NCBI GenBank assembly: GCA_018697195.1
Contig: CM031864.1
Coordinates: forward strand, 19,359,316-19,423,315
Length of the DNA: 64,000 nt
Reading direction: 5' to 3'
From: Certhia americana
Lineage: Eukaryota; Chordata; Aves; Passeriformes; Certhiidae
Shown: piece by piece, positions 52,123-63,650 of the stretch
Position numbering within the stretch: position 1 is the first letter of the stretch
Layout: each line of letters opens with the position of its first letter
Made by a program: the position numbers and the translations under genes
The notes under the pieces: model-generated
The model's input: only the letters and a program-made list of their open reading frames with translations
Databases searched by the model: none
Told to the model about the DNA's origin: nothing

Positions 52123-55100
52123 GTACGGCAGCGCCCTCCGCGCCGGGGGCGGCCGGGCGGGCTCGCCGGTACTTTGCCCCAGCGGGCGCCGGGCGAGCCG
52201 GGGTGGCGCGACGGGACGGGACGGGACGGGTCCGTCCCGGGCGGCGATGGCGGGTTCTGCCCGCCCGCCCCTCGCACGCACGGTGCTCCCCGGTGCCAGC
52301 GGGGCCGGGCTGCCCAGGGTGCGCGGCTGACTGGGGCAGCGCTCGGCGGGGCCCGCAGTCCCGGGGCACGTCTCGGGCACGAAACGCGGAGTTGCTCCTT
52401 AGGATCAGAAGGGCGAGTAATGACTGTGCTTACCTTAAATGTGCCATCTAATCTGGACTCGCTGTACCCTTATCACTTATGTTCGTAAGGTGCCATAAAT
52501 GTATCTGTAAATTAAATAAACAGTCGTGCTTAGTAGTTGTGTTTGAATGTAAATAAATATTTCCAAGTTTCAGTCTGAGTTTTCTTTTAAAAGATGAAGT
52601 CTCACACCTTCACATAGGAGATTTGAGAAGATAACATCTGAATCTTGATGAAGGGAATAAAATGAACATAGCTGACAATGTATCAGGGTCCACGTTGAGA
52701 GAGCACACAGCCAGGTACATCGCGTGCCAGTCTGGCTGATAGTGCTGGGTTTAATTAAACCAATGAATGGGGGATGGCTTCCGCGCATATTGTTTCTCAT
52801 TTAGTACAGATTAAGACAAGACTTACCTCTTCTCTCCCCAGCAGTTAAAGAGGTCATGTCATGGATCTATTTGCCTTATCAAGGCAGCATCCAAAATATA
52901 AGTGCATACAGAGAGCTAGGGTGGAAAAGCATATATGGGGCTAGGGTGTTGTTCACCATCTGATACTTGTGAACTGCTGTGACAGGATGTGTGCCATGAG
53001 AGAGAAATAGCAGTTACGTTTCCAATTTGAAAAAGTGGCAATGTATTTCTATTCAGTAGGACAGATTGTCATAGGGAGTAAATCTGTGGTTTGTATTTCT
53101 GTAGGTGAGAAAGACTGTTGTGGTATGCATGAATACAACTGTTGGAATAAGGACTTCCTTCTTAGGAGCTATGTATTTAAACTCTGACTGTAATAGAATT
53201 CTTGAAACTCATGGCTTTTAAGGCCAGAAGGGACTCTCAGGTGATTTAATAGTCCATAATATGCAAGAGATTAAGCTAAGTTTCACCAAGTTACCTGTAT
53301 TTTTCTGAAGCAAAACTAGGGTTGAGCTGAGTTATATTTTCTTGGAAAGCACCAGTCCTGATTTGACGTAAAAACATGAATGATTCACTGAGCTTGCATG
53401 CAAAAGCAGTGCTAAAATATAGTCTTAGTTGTTTATGCTCACTTTGCATCCATTTCCTTTATGAGTGAAGTTCAGGCAGTTCAGCATGAAGGTATCTGCT
53501 TATCAGCACAGTGTATTGATACTTATGCTGCTTGCTTGTCAAGAGCAATTCTCCTTGGGAATAAAAAATAAAAACAAGTGTAGTTGATACACATTACTGT
53601 TGCTTTATGGCAAATATTGAGATCTTTAAATTTCTACCTGGATTCTTGTGAAATACTTTTTACATATATGAAATCTTAACTACTATTAATGCATGCTACA
53701 TGATAATTTATTCCTGCAAACAAGAAAACTTGTCATACTATATGAAAATACAGCTTTCCTTCCAAAGCTTGGATACCTGCATGTAGTGGTTGTGTATATC
53801 AACAAGAAATTCATGGTTTGTTTTCAAGTGCAATTTGAGATCTGATCTTTTGAGCTGATGAAAATCTGTGAGGTTGTTTTGGCTTTGCACCCTATTTATT
53901 CATGTTCCATATATTCAAAGGAATCTGACAAGCTAAACGTAGGTTACAACTAAGTTTTGTAAAACCAATTTTTCCGTAACATACTGTTCCAGGACTACCT
54001 TATTTTAAATTGTATCTTAATGGGGATCCTCATACAGTTTCTGTAAGGCAGGTGGCCTTTGCAAGCCAAGTGGGACGGCAGCAGCCCTGCAGAGCTCACT
54101 GCCTGCCACTCTCGTCAGCTTCATCTTTCTCAGTCTAGGCAGTGCAATGTGCCAGCTAACAAAATGGTGAAAAATGAGATTCTTAAAAATTGTCAACCTC
54201 AATACCCTGAGTTATTACTCAGAATGTAAACGTTGGGCTTTTATTTTATGAAAATCCATAGACGTTTAACCTGATAGCGTTATAAACCATTGACCTGGTA
54301 TCCTCTGACATATCTCAAATATTACAGATCAGCATCTTCAGCAACTCTGAGAAAGCATTTCATAATGTGATGTGCATTTTGCCTTATCCTAGTTTCCAGT
54401 GCCACTGAAAAAGTTCTGAATTCTTTTCAGCAGAGGCAAATTCTGAGAGCTGAGTTATGAGTCACACAGATGGAATGTTTTCAACCTGCTTTCTTCCCTT
54501 AGCTTCAAAGTATAGACTACTGCCTGTATCACAAATACCCATTCAGTTATCTTTTGCATTCCTAGATAACTGATACGTAGCAATGACAAAGCTGTCTGCA
54601 GTTTGATTAATACTTAAAATCTTTAGCACCTCTCCTTTCAAACTCTGCTTCACAGTGTTTGTCTGCATTTCATAATTACAGAAAACTTAATGATATTTCT
54701 GAAAAAAACATGTATATGCCACTTCAGAATTCCACAGAGACTAATTTTTCTTCAAGATTTTTCTTCCAGTTCATCAAGGCTTTGAGACAGAATAGTTTCC
54801 TGGCCAAAAATTCACTTATAAATCAGTCTCCCTGAATCTCTTTGCTCTTTGAAGAATGCTCCAGCAACCAAGCTATTCACTTATATGACAAACTCTGCCC
54901 CATGTCCTTTATCTCAAGACCTGCTTTTGGATCTTGGCTTCAGATTATTGCAAGCTCTGGATCCAAGGTGGGAGGGAGGGATGGATGGATGGATGGATGG
55001 ATGGATGGATGGATGGATGGATGGATGGATGGATGGATGGATGGATGGAACACAGAGGAGGTAGCCTTGGGTCAAGGACCTATGCTCTGGGAGGGAGCAT

Positions 55101-58100
55101 TGTTTGGCAAACCCCCAGGCTTGGTGTCCTCTCCAAGGGCTGCAGTCTCAGCTGTGTGCATAACCTGTTCTGAGGCTGCTCCGTCCGTAGGAGTGTTTCT
55201 TCCCTTACAGGTTTTGGAGTGTTAATGACCAGTTGCAGTCAAATGTGGGACTGAGATAACTGCAAGTATAAGAGAAAGGAGACGCAGAAAAAGGCACTCA
55301 TGCTGTGAGGAGCTCATTGATTTTCTATCGCCTTGTTCCCTTGGCCAGTAAATCAAAAGGTGTGAGCCTGTTTGTGGACTGGCACACACAGCTCTGCCAA
55401 CTGCTCTGTCAGAAGGGAAGGGGCTTGGAAAGAGAAGGGGTACTGCAGATAGGTAGGAATGGGGGAGGTGTGGGAAAGGACATCATTTTCTTGGACAGCC
55501 TTGATGCTCTTTGCATGGATGAGGAGAAATAAGGTTATACAACCCAAGAGCTAGAAGAATTATCTGTTTTTCCTGTGGTACAAAACTCCTGCCCTCATCT
55601 GTATGCACACAAAAACATAGTTAGAACCACAAAATTACAGCTGTATAGAAAGTGATCATGTTTTTTTTACTGTGTTTCTGTGATGACATCAGACTTTGGT
55701 CATATGAACTTCAAGAATTACTGGAAGTAAACCTGAACTATCCTGAGGATAAAGAGACAGATGCTTGTGTAAAACTCACATGTATTCATTCGTGTGCGCA
55801 TGGATGCTAGAGCTGTGTTAAGCAAAACCAGACTTGCTTATTCTGTGGATTTTTATTTTGTTTCTCAAACCACATATTCATAAGTCCTTCCACATAAACC
55901 TATACTTTCAGACACCTGCATGAATAGAGCAATTTTTAGTAGCAACCTAGAAGAAAGAAGAAAACATTAAGACATTAATGCCCCATGGAAAATGAGAAAA
56001 TATGGAACGCATTTACCTTGATCCAATTTAGGCCTTGCAGAGTCATTACTCCTCAAATTATATGGCCATTCAAGTCCCTTGTACGCTCACATGCATTTTT
56101 CTTTCCCTGGAAATTTCCCATTGCCTCAGCACTTTGAATTGCATAGGCTGCTCTGAGCTAGCAGTCCTCATTCTTCTTCTAGACCATGGGCAGCCAGTGC
56201 TAGTGGGCTCTGGGAATAGCTCTGTTTATTCTGCACGACTCAGGATAGTGCTGGCTGTATAGAAATGGTGTAGAAACACACTGAGAAAAAGTAAAATGAC
56301 TGACAGGTGTACAAGGAAACCACTGTGTAATATTTGAGGGGTTGCTTTTGTCTCCCTGTTCAAAGAGCTGCACGTCAGTGATGGGAGGTGAATTGGTACA
56401 TAAGCACTTTCTGGGCGTAATTCCTGGTATAAATGTCTCTTCCATATTTGTGGGAGTGCATTGATAAATCCAAAGAAAAAGAGCAAGATAAGGTGTTTCT
56501 TTCCAAAGAAAGTTTTGATCCAGTTGAATTCAAAGTCAAAAAGCAACTCTCACCCAGTTCAGCAGCACTGCCGTGGGGTTCTCTTTGTTCCTCTGAGATG
56601 AGCCTTGGGATGATGCCGTGACTCCAGTCAGCGTGGACTTTCCAGTCCTGCCATTTGAGCAGTTCTCTCTTTAGCTACATCCCTGTTCTTCTTCCTCCAT
56701 AATTAACAAGGCACTGGAGAGGGCAAATCTTTCCCGCTTGTAGTCAGTGTAGTCCTATTACCCTTTTAGAAAACTTTTAGAAAATAGATTAATTTTAAAG
56801 TTCATTATGAAAATAATTTTTTGCATTGCATACATGTAAAAAGCCATATACAGTATTTGATATTTAAAATATAATGATCTATTTTAATTTCTCTGTTATT
56901 TCTAATGATTTATCAATTTGTCATGCTCTTTTATGGCATTAGTAAATTCAATTTATTTTCATGGTAACTGTATCTTTCAAGATTCTAGATTTGTAGATGT
57001 CACCTGGACTTATATCTAAGGAATAAAATGAGATTTCTTGCCTGTTTCCAATTTCCACCTTGTTTCTCAGCAGTTGAGTGAGGACATAGCAGAAGCAGCT
57101 GCTATGGGGACGTATTCTTACTGAGTTGTGTATGGAAGTGGTCATTGGTATCAAACAGGTTTTTCACCTCAGTGAAAGAGTGGTTTGACTTTTTTTTTTT
57201 TTTTTAGAAATGAAGCAGCAAATTGTACTGCATCCTTACTTACTGTTTTCCTTAAAAAAAAAAAATATTAATTTATGTACCTGTAATTGTTTTCCATTTC
57301 AAATTTTATTTTAAAATAAATGCAAACTGAAATACCCAATTCCAGTAAAAATTCAGATTTGGATTTTGCCTTATTTTTTTCGAATCATCATTTTTTTAGC
57401 TATCCTGTTCAGATAATTAGAGATAATTCAAGCATCATAAGTTCTCAGTAGTTTGCTTCTAACAATTTTAATAAAACTAGTAAGTACCCAACACAATTAA
57501 AGGGTGCTTGGTTCATAACTAATTTTACTATTCATAGGAAGTTCTCTTTCTAGCTATGCATAACATTCTTCTCAAATGGTAGTATTTTGTTCTTTCATCC
57601 ATTTTAGAATAAATCTTATTTTTTACATCCTCACCAAAGCAAATACTGAAAAGGATAATAGATGTCCTGTGTGCTACATAGCTCTTTCATCTGCTCCGAG
57701 TTTTATCTGTTCTATCAGATTATTTTAAAGCTTGCCATTTTAGCATCAGAGATGTGTTTGTATACAAAGATTATTGATATGGATGTTCTCATGTCTTCCC
57801 TGTAGGATACATCTCTGACTGAGGTAAACCCATTCAGTCCATCAGTGCCAATATCCCCCTCATCAATGATAAACCAGTATAAATTTGAAGATGGGCCAGA
57901 ATTAAGAGATCTCTTCATTACAGTCGATGATCCTGAAAGCCACATTACAGCCATTGAAACATTTATTACATACAGAGTAGTCACAAAGGTAAGTATCTGT
58001 TCATGGTTTCATGGCTTACTTTGATAACAATTTTCACTCTTCTTGCACACCATTTTCTGGCATATTACTAAATTTAAACTTCAGTTTTGCCATGAGTTAT

Positions 58101-61100
58101 CAACTAAAACTACATGGAACTGTGCTATATAATGGAAAAATATTCAGTGTCAGTCTGCGTACACACATGCTTAGGTTCTTTATGTTGAGAAAATCGTCAA
58201 TAGTTCTTCAGTGGCAAAATGAGCGCTGTGAGGCAATAACATTTTCTATTGTGATCTTCAGCAGGAACAGGAAACAGCCAGAGGACTGATCCACTTTGAA
58301 GACACTATGTTAGCACAAGTATTGATGACTTTTGGATCACTTACAGGCTACCAGTCTTATGTCTTGCATAAACATTACCTCCTACAGTTTTTCAGTTCCA
58401 TTCTTTTCTAATTGCAGCATCCATTAATGCATGGATGTTTGCTTCCCCTGTACAGTTGCATGTGATTTCTGGGGAAACTGCCACAATTCTCTAATGAAAA
58501 AGTAGTATTAGGAAACAATTAAGTATATTTTTAGTTGTCCTGAATGCCAGTTATTTACAGGAAATAAAGAAGAAATTCAGCCTTGTGAGACCAGCCAGGT
58601 CTTCTGAGATTACCAGTAAATATTCTGCAGGCTCTGTTTTGAGAATTGCACTGTTAATTTATTTTACTTTGAGTTCTTTTTAACAGATTCATTTAAAAGC
58701 AAATTTTCAAATGGGAATTATTCATCTTTAAATAAGAGGAGATATCAATTCCTCGTAAAATATTTAATGAGTAGGAAGAGAGCTATCTTTGTTAGGTTGC
58801 TAGCAATAATTTTCACTTTATGCCTGTTTCTATAGACGAGAGAACATTTTTTCAGGCAAGTATAAGAGAGCTGTAAGGTGGATTGCTTTTGCTTTTTTAA
58901 TCTCTTCTATCCTTTCTTATCATATTTAATTTGGAGTGCTGGTTGTTCATGATAAAGTAATAGCATTCCTCCCTCATACCTTGAAAAATTTTTATTCAAC
59001 CCTCAAAAATGTTTAGATTACAAAAGCATGTTTTGAGGTTTTTGGAATTTACTTGCATCGTGTTATAAATCTCTGTGCAACAATGAATGCTAAATAGCAC
59101 AGGTTAATGAAAACATGGGCTATTTGTGGCTTGCCTCCAGAAGACAGAGCTGTGGTAAAATAAATCTCACGGTCTGACAATTTTGTTATCTGTAATAAGC
59201 ATTTTTTGTAGCCATTAAAGGTTTGTTGGCAAGTTCTAACAGGGGGCTGCAAAACTGGAATCGATGATGGGCTGCAGAATCCATTAAGCATTGCAGGAAG
59301 TGTTATTGCTGTGATATGCTGAAGTTTTCATCTTTTGAACGTGAGGATTATTGAATAATGTCACCAGGTCACAAGGACATGTGTCAGCTCTTTGGGCTTT
59401 GTTCAGAGTGCTAAAAAATGGACTTTCTTCACTTGTAGATTACTCATCACTTTAAAGAAGTTGCCTAAAAATAATGAACATAACTACTATTGCTGAAAGA
59501 AAAATGCCACACTAAAGTAATTGTTGCAATAATTTGGAAACATTGTGGTAAGATAATCATTATAGGTCACTGCACAAAGTGCAGCTTAGTGCTCACCTTT
59601 TTTTTCACCCAATAGAACTTTGATGTCTTGCTAAAATAGGATCTGTTAATTCTTCAGGGAGTTGATCATTGTTCTTTAAAATAACAGCAAACCATTAACA
59701 GCAACCAAATAGAATGTATGCATTTCCTCAAGTATGCAGTTTTATCCAAAATCTAAACCTTTTTTTTTTTTCTGCTATTCTAACTTAATGCTTTTTTTTT
59801 CTGCTTTTGGTTTTCAGACAACCCGTGGTGAATTTGACTCCAGTGAATATGAAGTTCGAAGACGATACCAGGATTTCCTTTGGTTGAAGAGCAAACTTGA
59901 AGAAGCACATCCAACACTGATTATTCCTGTTTGTTTGCTAAAACTTATTTTTCTTTGTTTATAAGATGACTCCAGTTTTATACAGAGATGTTTGAGGTCT
60001 TTCTTCAGCTTCTGAAGTTTCACAAACATTAAGCCAACCTATTTTCCTTAGCTTTATATGTATGTGACAAAAATCACGTGAAGGTATTTCTTAGGTTTTT
60101 AATTGTAGTATTTGCAGTAATTTATGTCCTCTCTTAGTTACTTGTGTTCTTAGTTGCTTAGTACTTGTGTTCTTCTGCACTGCATATTACAAGAAAAATG
60201 GTAAACCTGGTAACCTGATGAATATGATAACTTTATATAACTTTTGGGTTATGGCATGGTGGATTTTACAAGATGTACCTGTGTTTTTTAGTAAGCAGAA
60301 GAACTGTTGTAATACTCCAAATATTATGCAAATTATACAATATATTTCTTCTTTTTTTCCTTAGCCATTGCCTGAAAAATTCATAATGAAGGGAATGGTG
60401 GAACGATTTAGTGATGAATTCATTGAGACTCGAAAAAAAGCTTTACATAAATTTTTGAACCGTATTGCTGATCATCCAACTTTAACTTTTAATGAGGACT
60501 TCAAAATTTTTCTTACTGCACAAGCCTGGGTAAAATGACTTTGTTTTTGTTTACAGTTACATGAAACCACATGTTGTATTAGTAGGGTGTATTAGGAACT
60601 TCCTTGGTTCACTATTCAGTAGTGTCTGTAACATGGCTTGTTACAGAAGTGGCAGAAGCAGGCAGAGATTTGTGCAATATTCATAACCTGAGATGCCTTT
60701 CTTCTGTGATTTTGGTAATCATGTGCATGACCATAAATATTGGTGTACCTTCCAAAGTTGTTCTTGTTACTGCATTTTGGATTTTTGTGGCAAATTCATA
60801 GTATTTCAACTCTGCATGTTTTTTGATACGCATGTAAGTTTCCCAGATTATGAGAAAAACAGGTTTAATTAATTATTGTTTTGGCATGGCACTTTTTTTT
60901 TTTAAAAAAAAGTTTGGTTTTTTTTAAAAAAAAAAGTTGTACTTTTAAAAAATATGAGTTTGATCTCATAAAACTAAAATACAGGCTTTTCCTGTTGCAT
61001 TGTTGCAAAATGTGTCCAGTTGCAAATTGGAGTTTTTTACTCAGAAAAGCCTGCCTCTGAATTTCAGCAAAGGTTATTCTAGCAACATATAAAAAGAGTT

Positions 61101-63650
61101 AAAAAACCAAATGGATTAATTCCTCCAGTAGGAGCATTGCCTGCTTTTCTCAAAGACTTATTTCTGCAATCATTACCTCTGCTTTCCTGCTCAGAAAGCT
61201 AAATTGCAAACTAGCTAACTCACCCTGAGGAGTGAAGGGTTGAAGGTTCTCTGCCGTCTTCAACCATTCTTGTGACACTGTCATACATGGCATGCTTGTG
61301 TTTGCTCAGAAAGGCTTAGCTAATAAATGCACAAGACAGGGATGGTTCTGACACTGGTCTAATAATGATAAGATTTATACACTAAAAAGAAGTTTATGTA
61401 TATAGATTTGTTAAAAAAAAAAAAAAAAACCCACTTATTTATTATTTTCAGAGAATTAACAAAAGTTCCTGGAAGTAAAGAGAGCTTGTTCTGTCTTTAG
61501 GAACTCTCCTCACACAAGAAGCAGGGCCCTGGGTTGCTGAGCAGGATGGGACAGACCGTCAGAGCTGTAGCATCCTCAGTAAGAGGAGCAGTTAAAAATC
61601 GTCCTGAAATGTTTACAGAAATGAACAATTACATGGAAACATTTAGTCAGAAAATAAACTTACTAGATAAAATAGCTCATAGGATTTACAAGGAAGAAAG
61701 GGGTAAGTAGAAAACATGTTTTCTAAAATATTCTCTCCAGCAAGCAAGGACAAAGGGAGATTTTTATGTTGTGTTTTTCTTTCAGGTCATGTTTTTGACA
61801 GACCTTCAAATTTAAATAATTTTTTTAATAGGATGAGTTTTAACATGTCATTCAGCTACTTATAAGGGACTTAGGAGATTATTTTAACATGTGCTTTTTG
61901 GAAAGCTGCATGACCTTTGGTTTCTAACTTTCAAGGGAATGTGCAGTTTTCTGTGCAATCTCATAGTGACATGAGGCTGTCTTGATTCCAGGTCTCTAAA
62001 TTTCTTTTTGTTTAGTTTTGTTCTGTACCTTTTTTCACTTGATAAAGTAGATTTTAAATTTTTAATAGCTTTACTGTTGGCCGTAATTTTTGTCATGGTA
62101 AGCTGTGCCTACTAGAGTTCTCTGAAGAAGGATGGCTTAATCTGAATTTTTTCCTTAAGTAAGAGCAGTTCACACATCTAGTTGGAATGCTAAATTACTG
62201 ACTTTCCTGAGATTCTGAGATGATCCTGATGTCAGGCTATGCCAGTTCAGTAGAATTTCCACTGGGCAGCACTTGAAGTATTTACTTGTTTATATAATAT
62301 AATTTGAAGAGCTGCACTGTGAGTCCTTGAGCTTTATTGTGCAGTATCAGATCTCAGTGTGTACTCACTGAATTGAAAGGGTGTTATAAAAGAAAAATAC
62401 ATGTTGGTGAAAAGAGTTCCTATTGATATTGTTCTCTCCAATGAAAGTAGCTGTCTGAGGTCTGTAGGTTCAAGGTATCAGTACCAAAATATTTCTTGGA
62501 AAAGCTTAAGAATTTTGACATGCTCCCAATTTTGTAGGTTATATCTTCCTTCTAGATTTTCCAAGCAACACTTGTCAGAACACCTGTGTGCAGGGCCACA
62601 CTATTGTGAATAGGAATTGTTGATAGCTGTGATACAGAGAACATTCCTGCTTGCAGTACCTTTACATGGGGTTCTTGGTTACATTTTCCATAGAGGTTTG
62701 GGGTTTTTTTGTCCAAATGATCTCAAAGTAAGCATTACACTCTTTATGCCTCACAACTGCTTTCATCTCTATTAGGACATTTCTTCATTATAAATTTAGT
62801 AGTGACAAAATTGCATTTTCAATGCATGACCAATGTTCACAGTGTCCTCCTGTGAACTGCAGCTTGCCCATGTTTAGCCCTACCAAATGGCACAGTGATG
62901 TGTGGGCCTTCTCTCTGTTTATGGATTATCCCTTGGTCTAGAAACATAAGAGAAGTAACTCACAGGATATCCCTGTATTTAAATTAATAAAAGCTACTGA
63001 AGGAGATACCTGCTGAGCAGGAGTGAACTTCATTGTTTCTTCTGAAGCTGTTAGGAAATAACAAAGCTTCTAGTTTTAATAACTGAGACTGTATTTGGAA
63101 TATTTCTATTATCAAGACTGGAGGAATTCAGGGCAGTAGAAGTCAGCAAGTCAGACCAACTGCTGTGGCTCCTGTTGCTCTGTATGAAAACAATGTGAAG
63201 TAATGCAGGTCATTGTTGTCTGAGTACAACTCTTCAGGTCTAGATGAGTATGCGCGTCATTTTAAAATGTCTGGGGCATTTTTGCTGATATATTTCTCAA
63301 AGCTACTTAATTACAATAGATTATCTGAGCACATTTAAACGTTAGGGTCAGTCTCTTGCTTGATTCACAGTAAATACAGAGTTGCAGTTAGTATCACTTA
63401 GACCTCTGTTAATGAAGGAAAGAGTGATATGTGTATATGTTCCTTTTAAGAGTATTTTAATGAAATGAAGGAGTATGGCCCCATCCACACGCTGTGGTCA
63501 GCCTCAGAGGAAGACATAGCAGACTCCCTGAAGGGCATTGCTGGCTGCATCGACCGCTGCTGCAGGGCTACAGAGAAGCGAATGGCAGGGCTCTCAGAAC
63601 ACCTGCTGCCCATCCTGCACGAGTATGTTCTCTACAGTGAAATTCTCATG
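51949..63650 (+). CDS. SNX7: Sorting nexin 7 (SNX7), 5' six coding exons, partial
   Basis: SNX7 is a PX-BAR sorting nexin of early endosomes. Its PX domain binds phosphatidylinositol 3-phosphate, and its BAR domain pairs with partners such as SNX4 or SNX30 in endosomal recycling and ATG9A/autophagy traffic (family knowledge). The coding exons are 51949-52122, 57806-57988, 59818-59928, 60365-60529, 61501-61702 and 63451-63650; together they encode residues 1-345. They show an acidic stretch ([12 protein letters not shown], 47-58), a PX domain at about 92-211 with RRRYQDF at 133-139 and PLPEK at 157-161, an amphipathic linker ([16 protein letters not shown], from 222), and the start of the BAR domain with [15 protein letters not shown]. 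The closest paralogue, SNX30, shares this layout, but the residues fit SNX7 better. Roughly 100 C-terminal BAR residues lie past the right edge. Confidence 0.96.
52213..52230 (+). other. G-quadruplex motif (GGGAC)n in SNX7 intron 1
   Basis: Four GGG tracts are separated by the two-base loop AC, 90 bases after the exon 1 donor. The motif is on the non-template strand, so it would also be present in the nascent RNA. It overlaps a competing hairpin: GGGACGG and CCGTCCC separated by GT. Confidence 0.85.
53205..53335 (-). mobile_element. Ancient CR1-like LINE relic
   Basis: The + strand reads ATGGCTTTTAAGGCCAGAAGGGACTC followed by GGTGATTTAATAGTCC. It resembles the reversed 3' end of an old amniote CR1/L3-type family, whose hallmark is AAGGCCAGAAGGGACCATTATGATC. 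It is well diverged, consistent with insertion before modern birds. The boundaries are approximate. Confidence 0.65.
54981..55048 (+). repeat. (ATGG)17 microsatellite in SNX7 intron 1
   Basis: Seventeen uninterrupted ATGG units follow a GGGAGGGAGGG lead-in. Three overlapping open frames through it give MDGW repeats and are artefacts. A perfect array of this length is likely to vary between individuals. Confidence 0.97.
57806..57988 (+). CDS. SNX7: SNX7 coding exon 2 (residues 59-119)
   Basis: The acceptor is CCCTGTAG|GATACA and the donor ACAAAG|GTAAGT, an ideal 5' splice site; both junctions are phase 0. The exon encodes [20 protein letters not shown], a Ser/Pro-rich linker, then [26 protein letters not shown] and the first PX strands ending TYRVVTK. 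The first methionine in this exon is residue 79. Mammalian SNX7 has methionines at the positions occupied here by TEV (LMDMN compared with LTEVN, from memory). Confidence 0.95.
57989..59817 (+). other. SNX7: SNX7 intron 2
   Basis: A 1.8-kb GT-AG intron ending in a strong polypyrimidine tract and TTTTCAG. No repeat or extra exon was recognised. Confidence 0.85.
59818..59928 (+). CDS. SNX7: SNX7 coding exon 3 (residues 120-156, PX core)
   Basis: It begins after GGTTTTCAG and encodes [20 protein letters not shown] and then [17 protein letters not shown]. It contains the PX phosphoinositide-binding motif RRRYQDF (residues 133-139). The next exon begins PLPEK, so the join rebuilds IIPPLPEKF, as in the family. 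The donor is CCT|GTTTGT, a poor match to consensus. If intron 3 is retained, a stop follows after 11 further codons, at 59962-59964. Confidence 0.93.
59929..60364 (+). other. SNX7: SNX7 intron 3 (short, weak donor)
   Basis: A 436-base AT-rich intron with donor GTTTGT and acceptor TTTTTTTCCTTAG. It has no recognised element. Confidence 0.85.
60365..60529 (+). CDS. SNX7: SNX7 coding exon 4 (residues 157-211, end of PX)
   Basis: It encodes [20 protein letters not shown] and continues to [25 protein letters not shown]. It contains the PX proline-rich loop (PLPEK) and the conserved LHKFLNRI helix, and closes the PX domain. The donor is TGG|GTAAAA; both junctions are phase 0. Confidence 0.95.
60530..61500 (+). 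other. SNX7: SNX7 intron 4
   Basis: A 971-base GT-AG intron. It holds a T11A8-GTTTGG-T8A10 low-complexity string at 60893-60935 and a 17-base A run at 61413-61429. No extra exon was seen. Confidence 0.85.
60893..60935. repeat. Duplicated T-run/A-run string
   Basis: T11A8, then GTTTGG, then T8A10. Each half is self-complementary, and the two halves form a direct repeat. It could fold into a small AT hairpin, or it may simply reflect slippage. Confidence 0.8.
61501..61702 (+). CDS. SNX7: SNX7 coding exon 5 (residues 212-279, linker and BAR start)
   Basis: It begins after CTGTCTTTAG and encodes [20 protein letters not shown], then [18 protein letters not shown] and helix 1 of the BAR domain ([27 protein letters not shown]). 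The exon ends with one base of the next codon (GGG|GTAAGT), completed by AG of exon 6 to give Glu279. VRGAVKNRP carries one more residue than the mammalian form I recall. Confidence 0.95.
61703..63450 (+). other. SNX7: SNX7 intron 5
   Basis: A 1.7-kb GT-AG intron with acceptor TTCCTTTTAAG. No repeat or extra exon was recognised. Confidence 0.85.
63451..63650 (+). CDS. SNX7: SNX7 coding exon 6 (residues 279-345, BAR)
   Basis: It completes Glu279 and encodes [20 protein letters not shown], continuing through [20 protein letters not shown] to [15 protein letters not shown]. This is the second part of BAR helix 1 and the following helix, characteristic of SNX7/SNX30. The donor is ATG|GTAAGG, phase 0. 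The next expected residues (in the family, GVMKRRDQ) are not in the window. Confidence 0.95.

Larger units (their letters stand above)
50975..52420 (+). promoter_or_regulatory. SNX7: SNX7 CpG-island promoter and 5' UTR
   Basis: About 1.4 kb of very high G+C with abundant CpG surrounds the first coding exon. GC-box-like words occur upstream of the start codon (for example CCGCCCCGTCCCGCC near 51,707). No TATA box is evident, as expected for a broadly expressed housekeeping-type promoter. The transcription start cannot be fixed from sequence; it probably lies within a few hundred bases upstream of 51949. Long open frames on both strands here reflect lack of stop codons in GC-rich DNA. Confidence 0.8.
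52123..57805 (+). other. SNX7: SNX7 intron 1
   Basis: A 5.7-kb GT-AG intron. It contains the 3' edge of the CpG island with a (GGGAC)n G-quadruplex motif, an old CR1-like relic near 53.2 kb, a GGAT microsatellite at 54,981-55,048, a 16-T run at 57190-57205 and a 12-A run at 57254-57265. No additional coding exon was recognised. Confidence 0.85.

Noticed and set aside
51316..52380. Long minus-strand and alternative-frame ORFs over SNX7 exon 1
   Set aside because: CpG-island DNA has few stops in any frame. Only the frame containing MEAEG...DDLEVFSK matches a known family and ends at a valid donor.
54842..55225. Open frames with MDGW repeats
   Set aside because: Translation of the (ATGG)17 array; it lies inside SNX7 intron 1 and is open in three frames alike.
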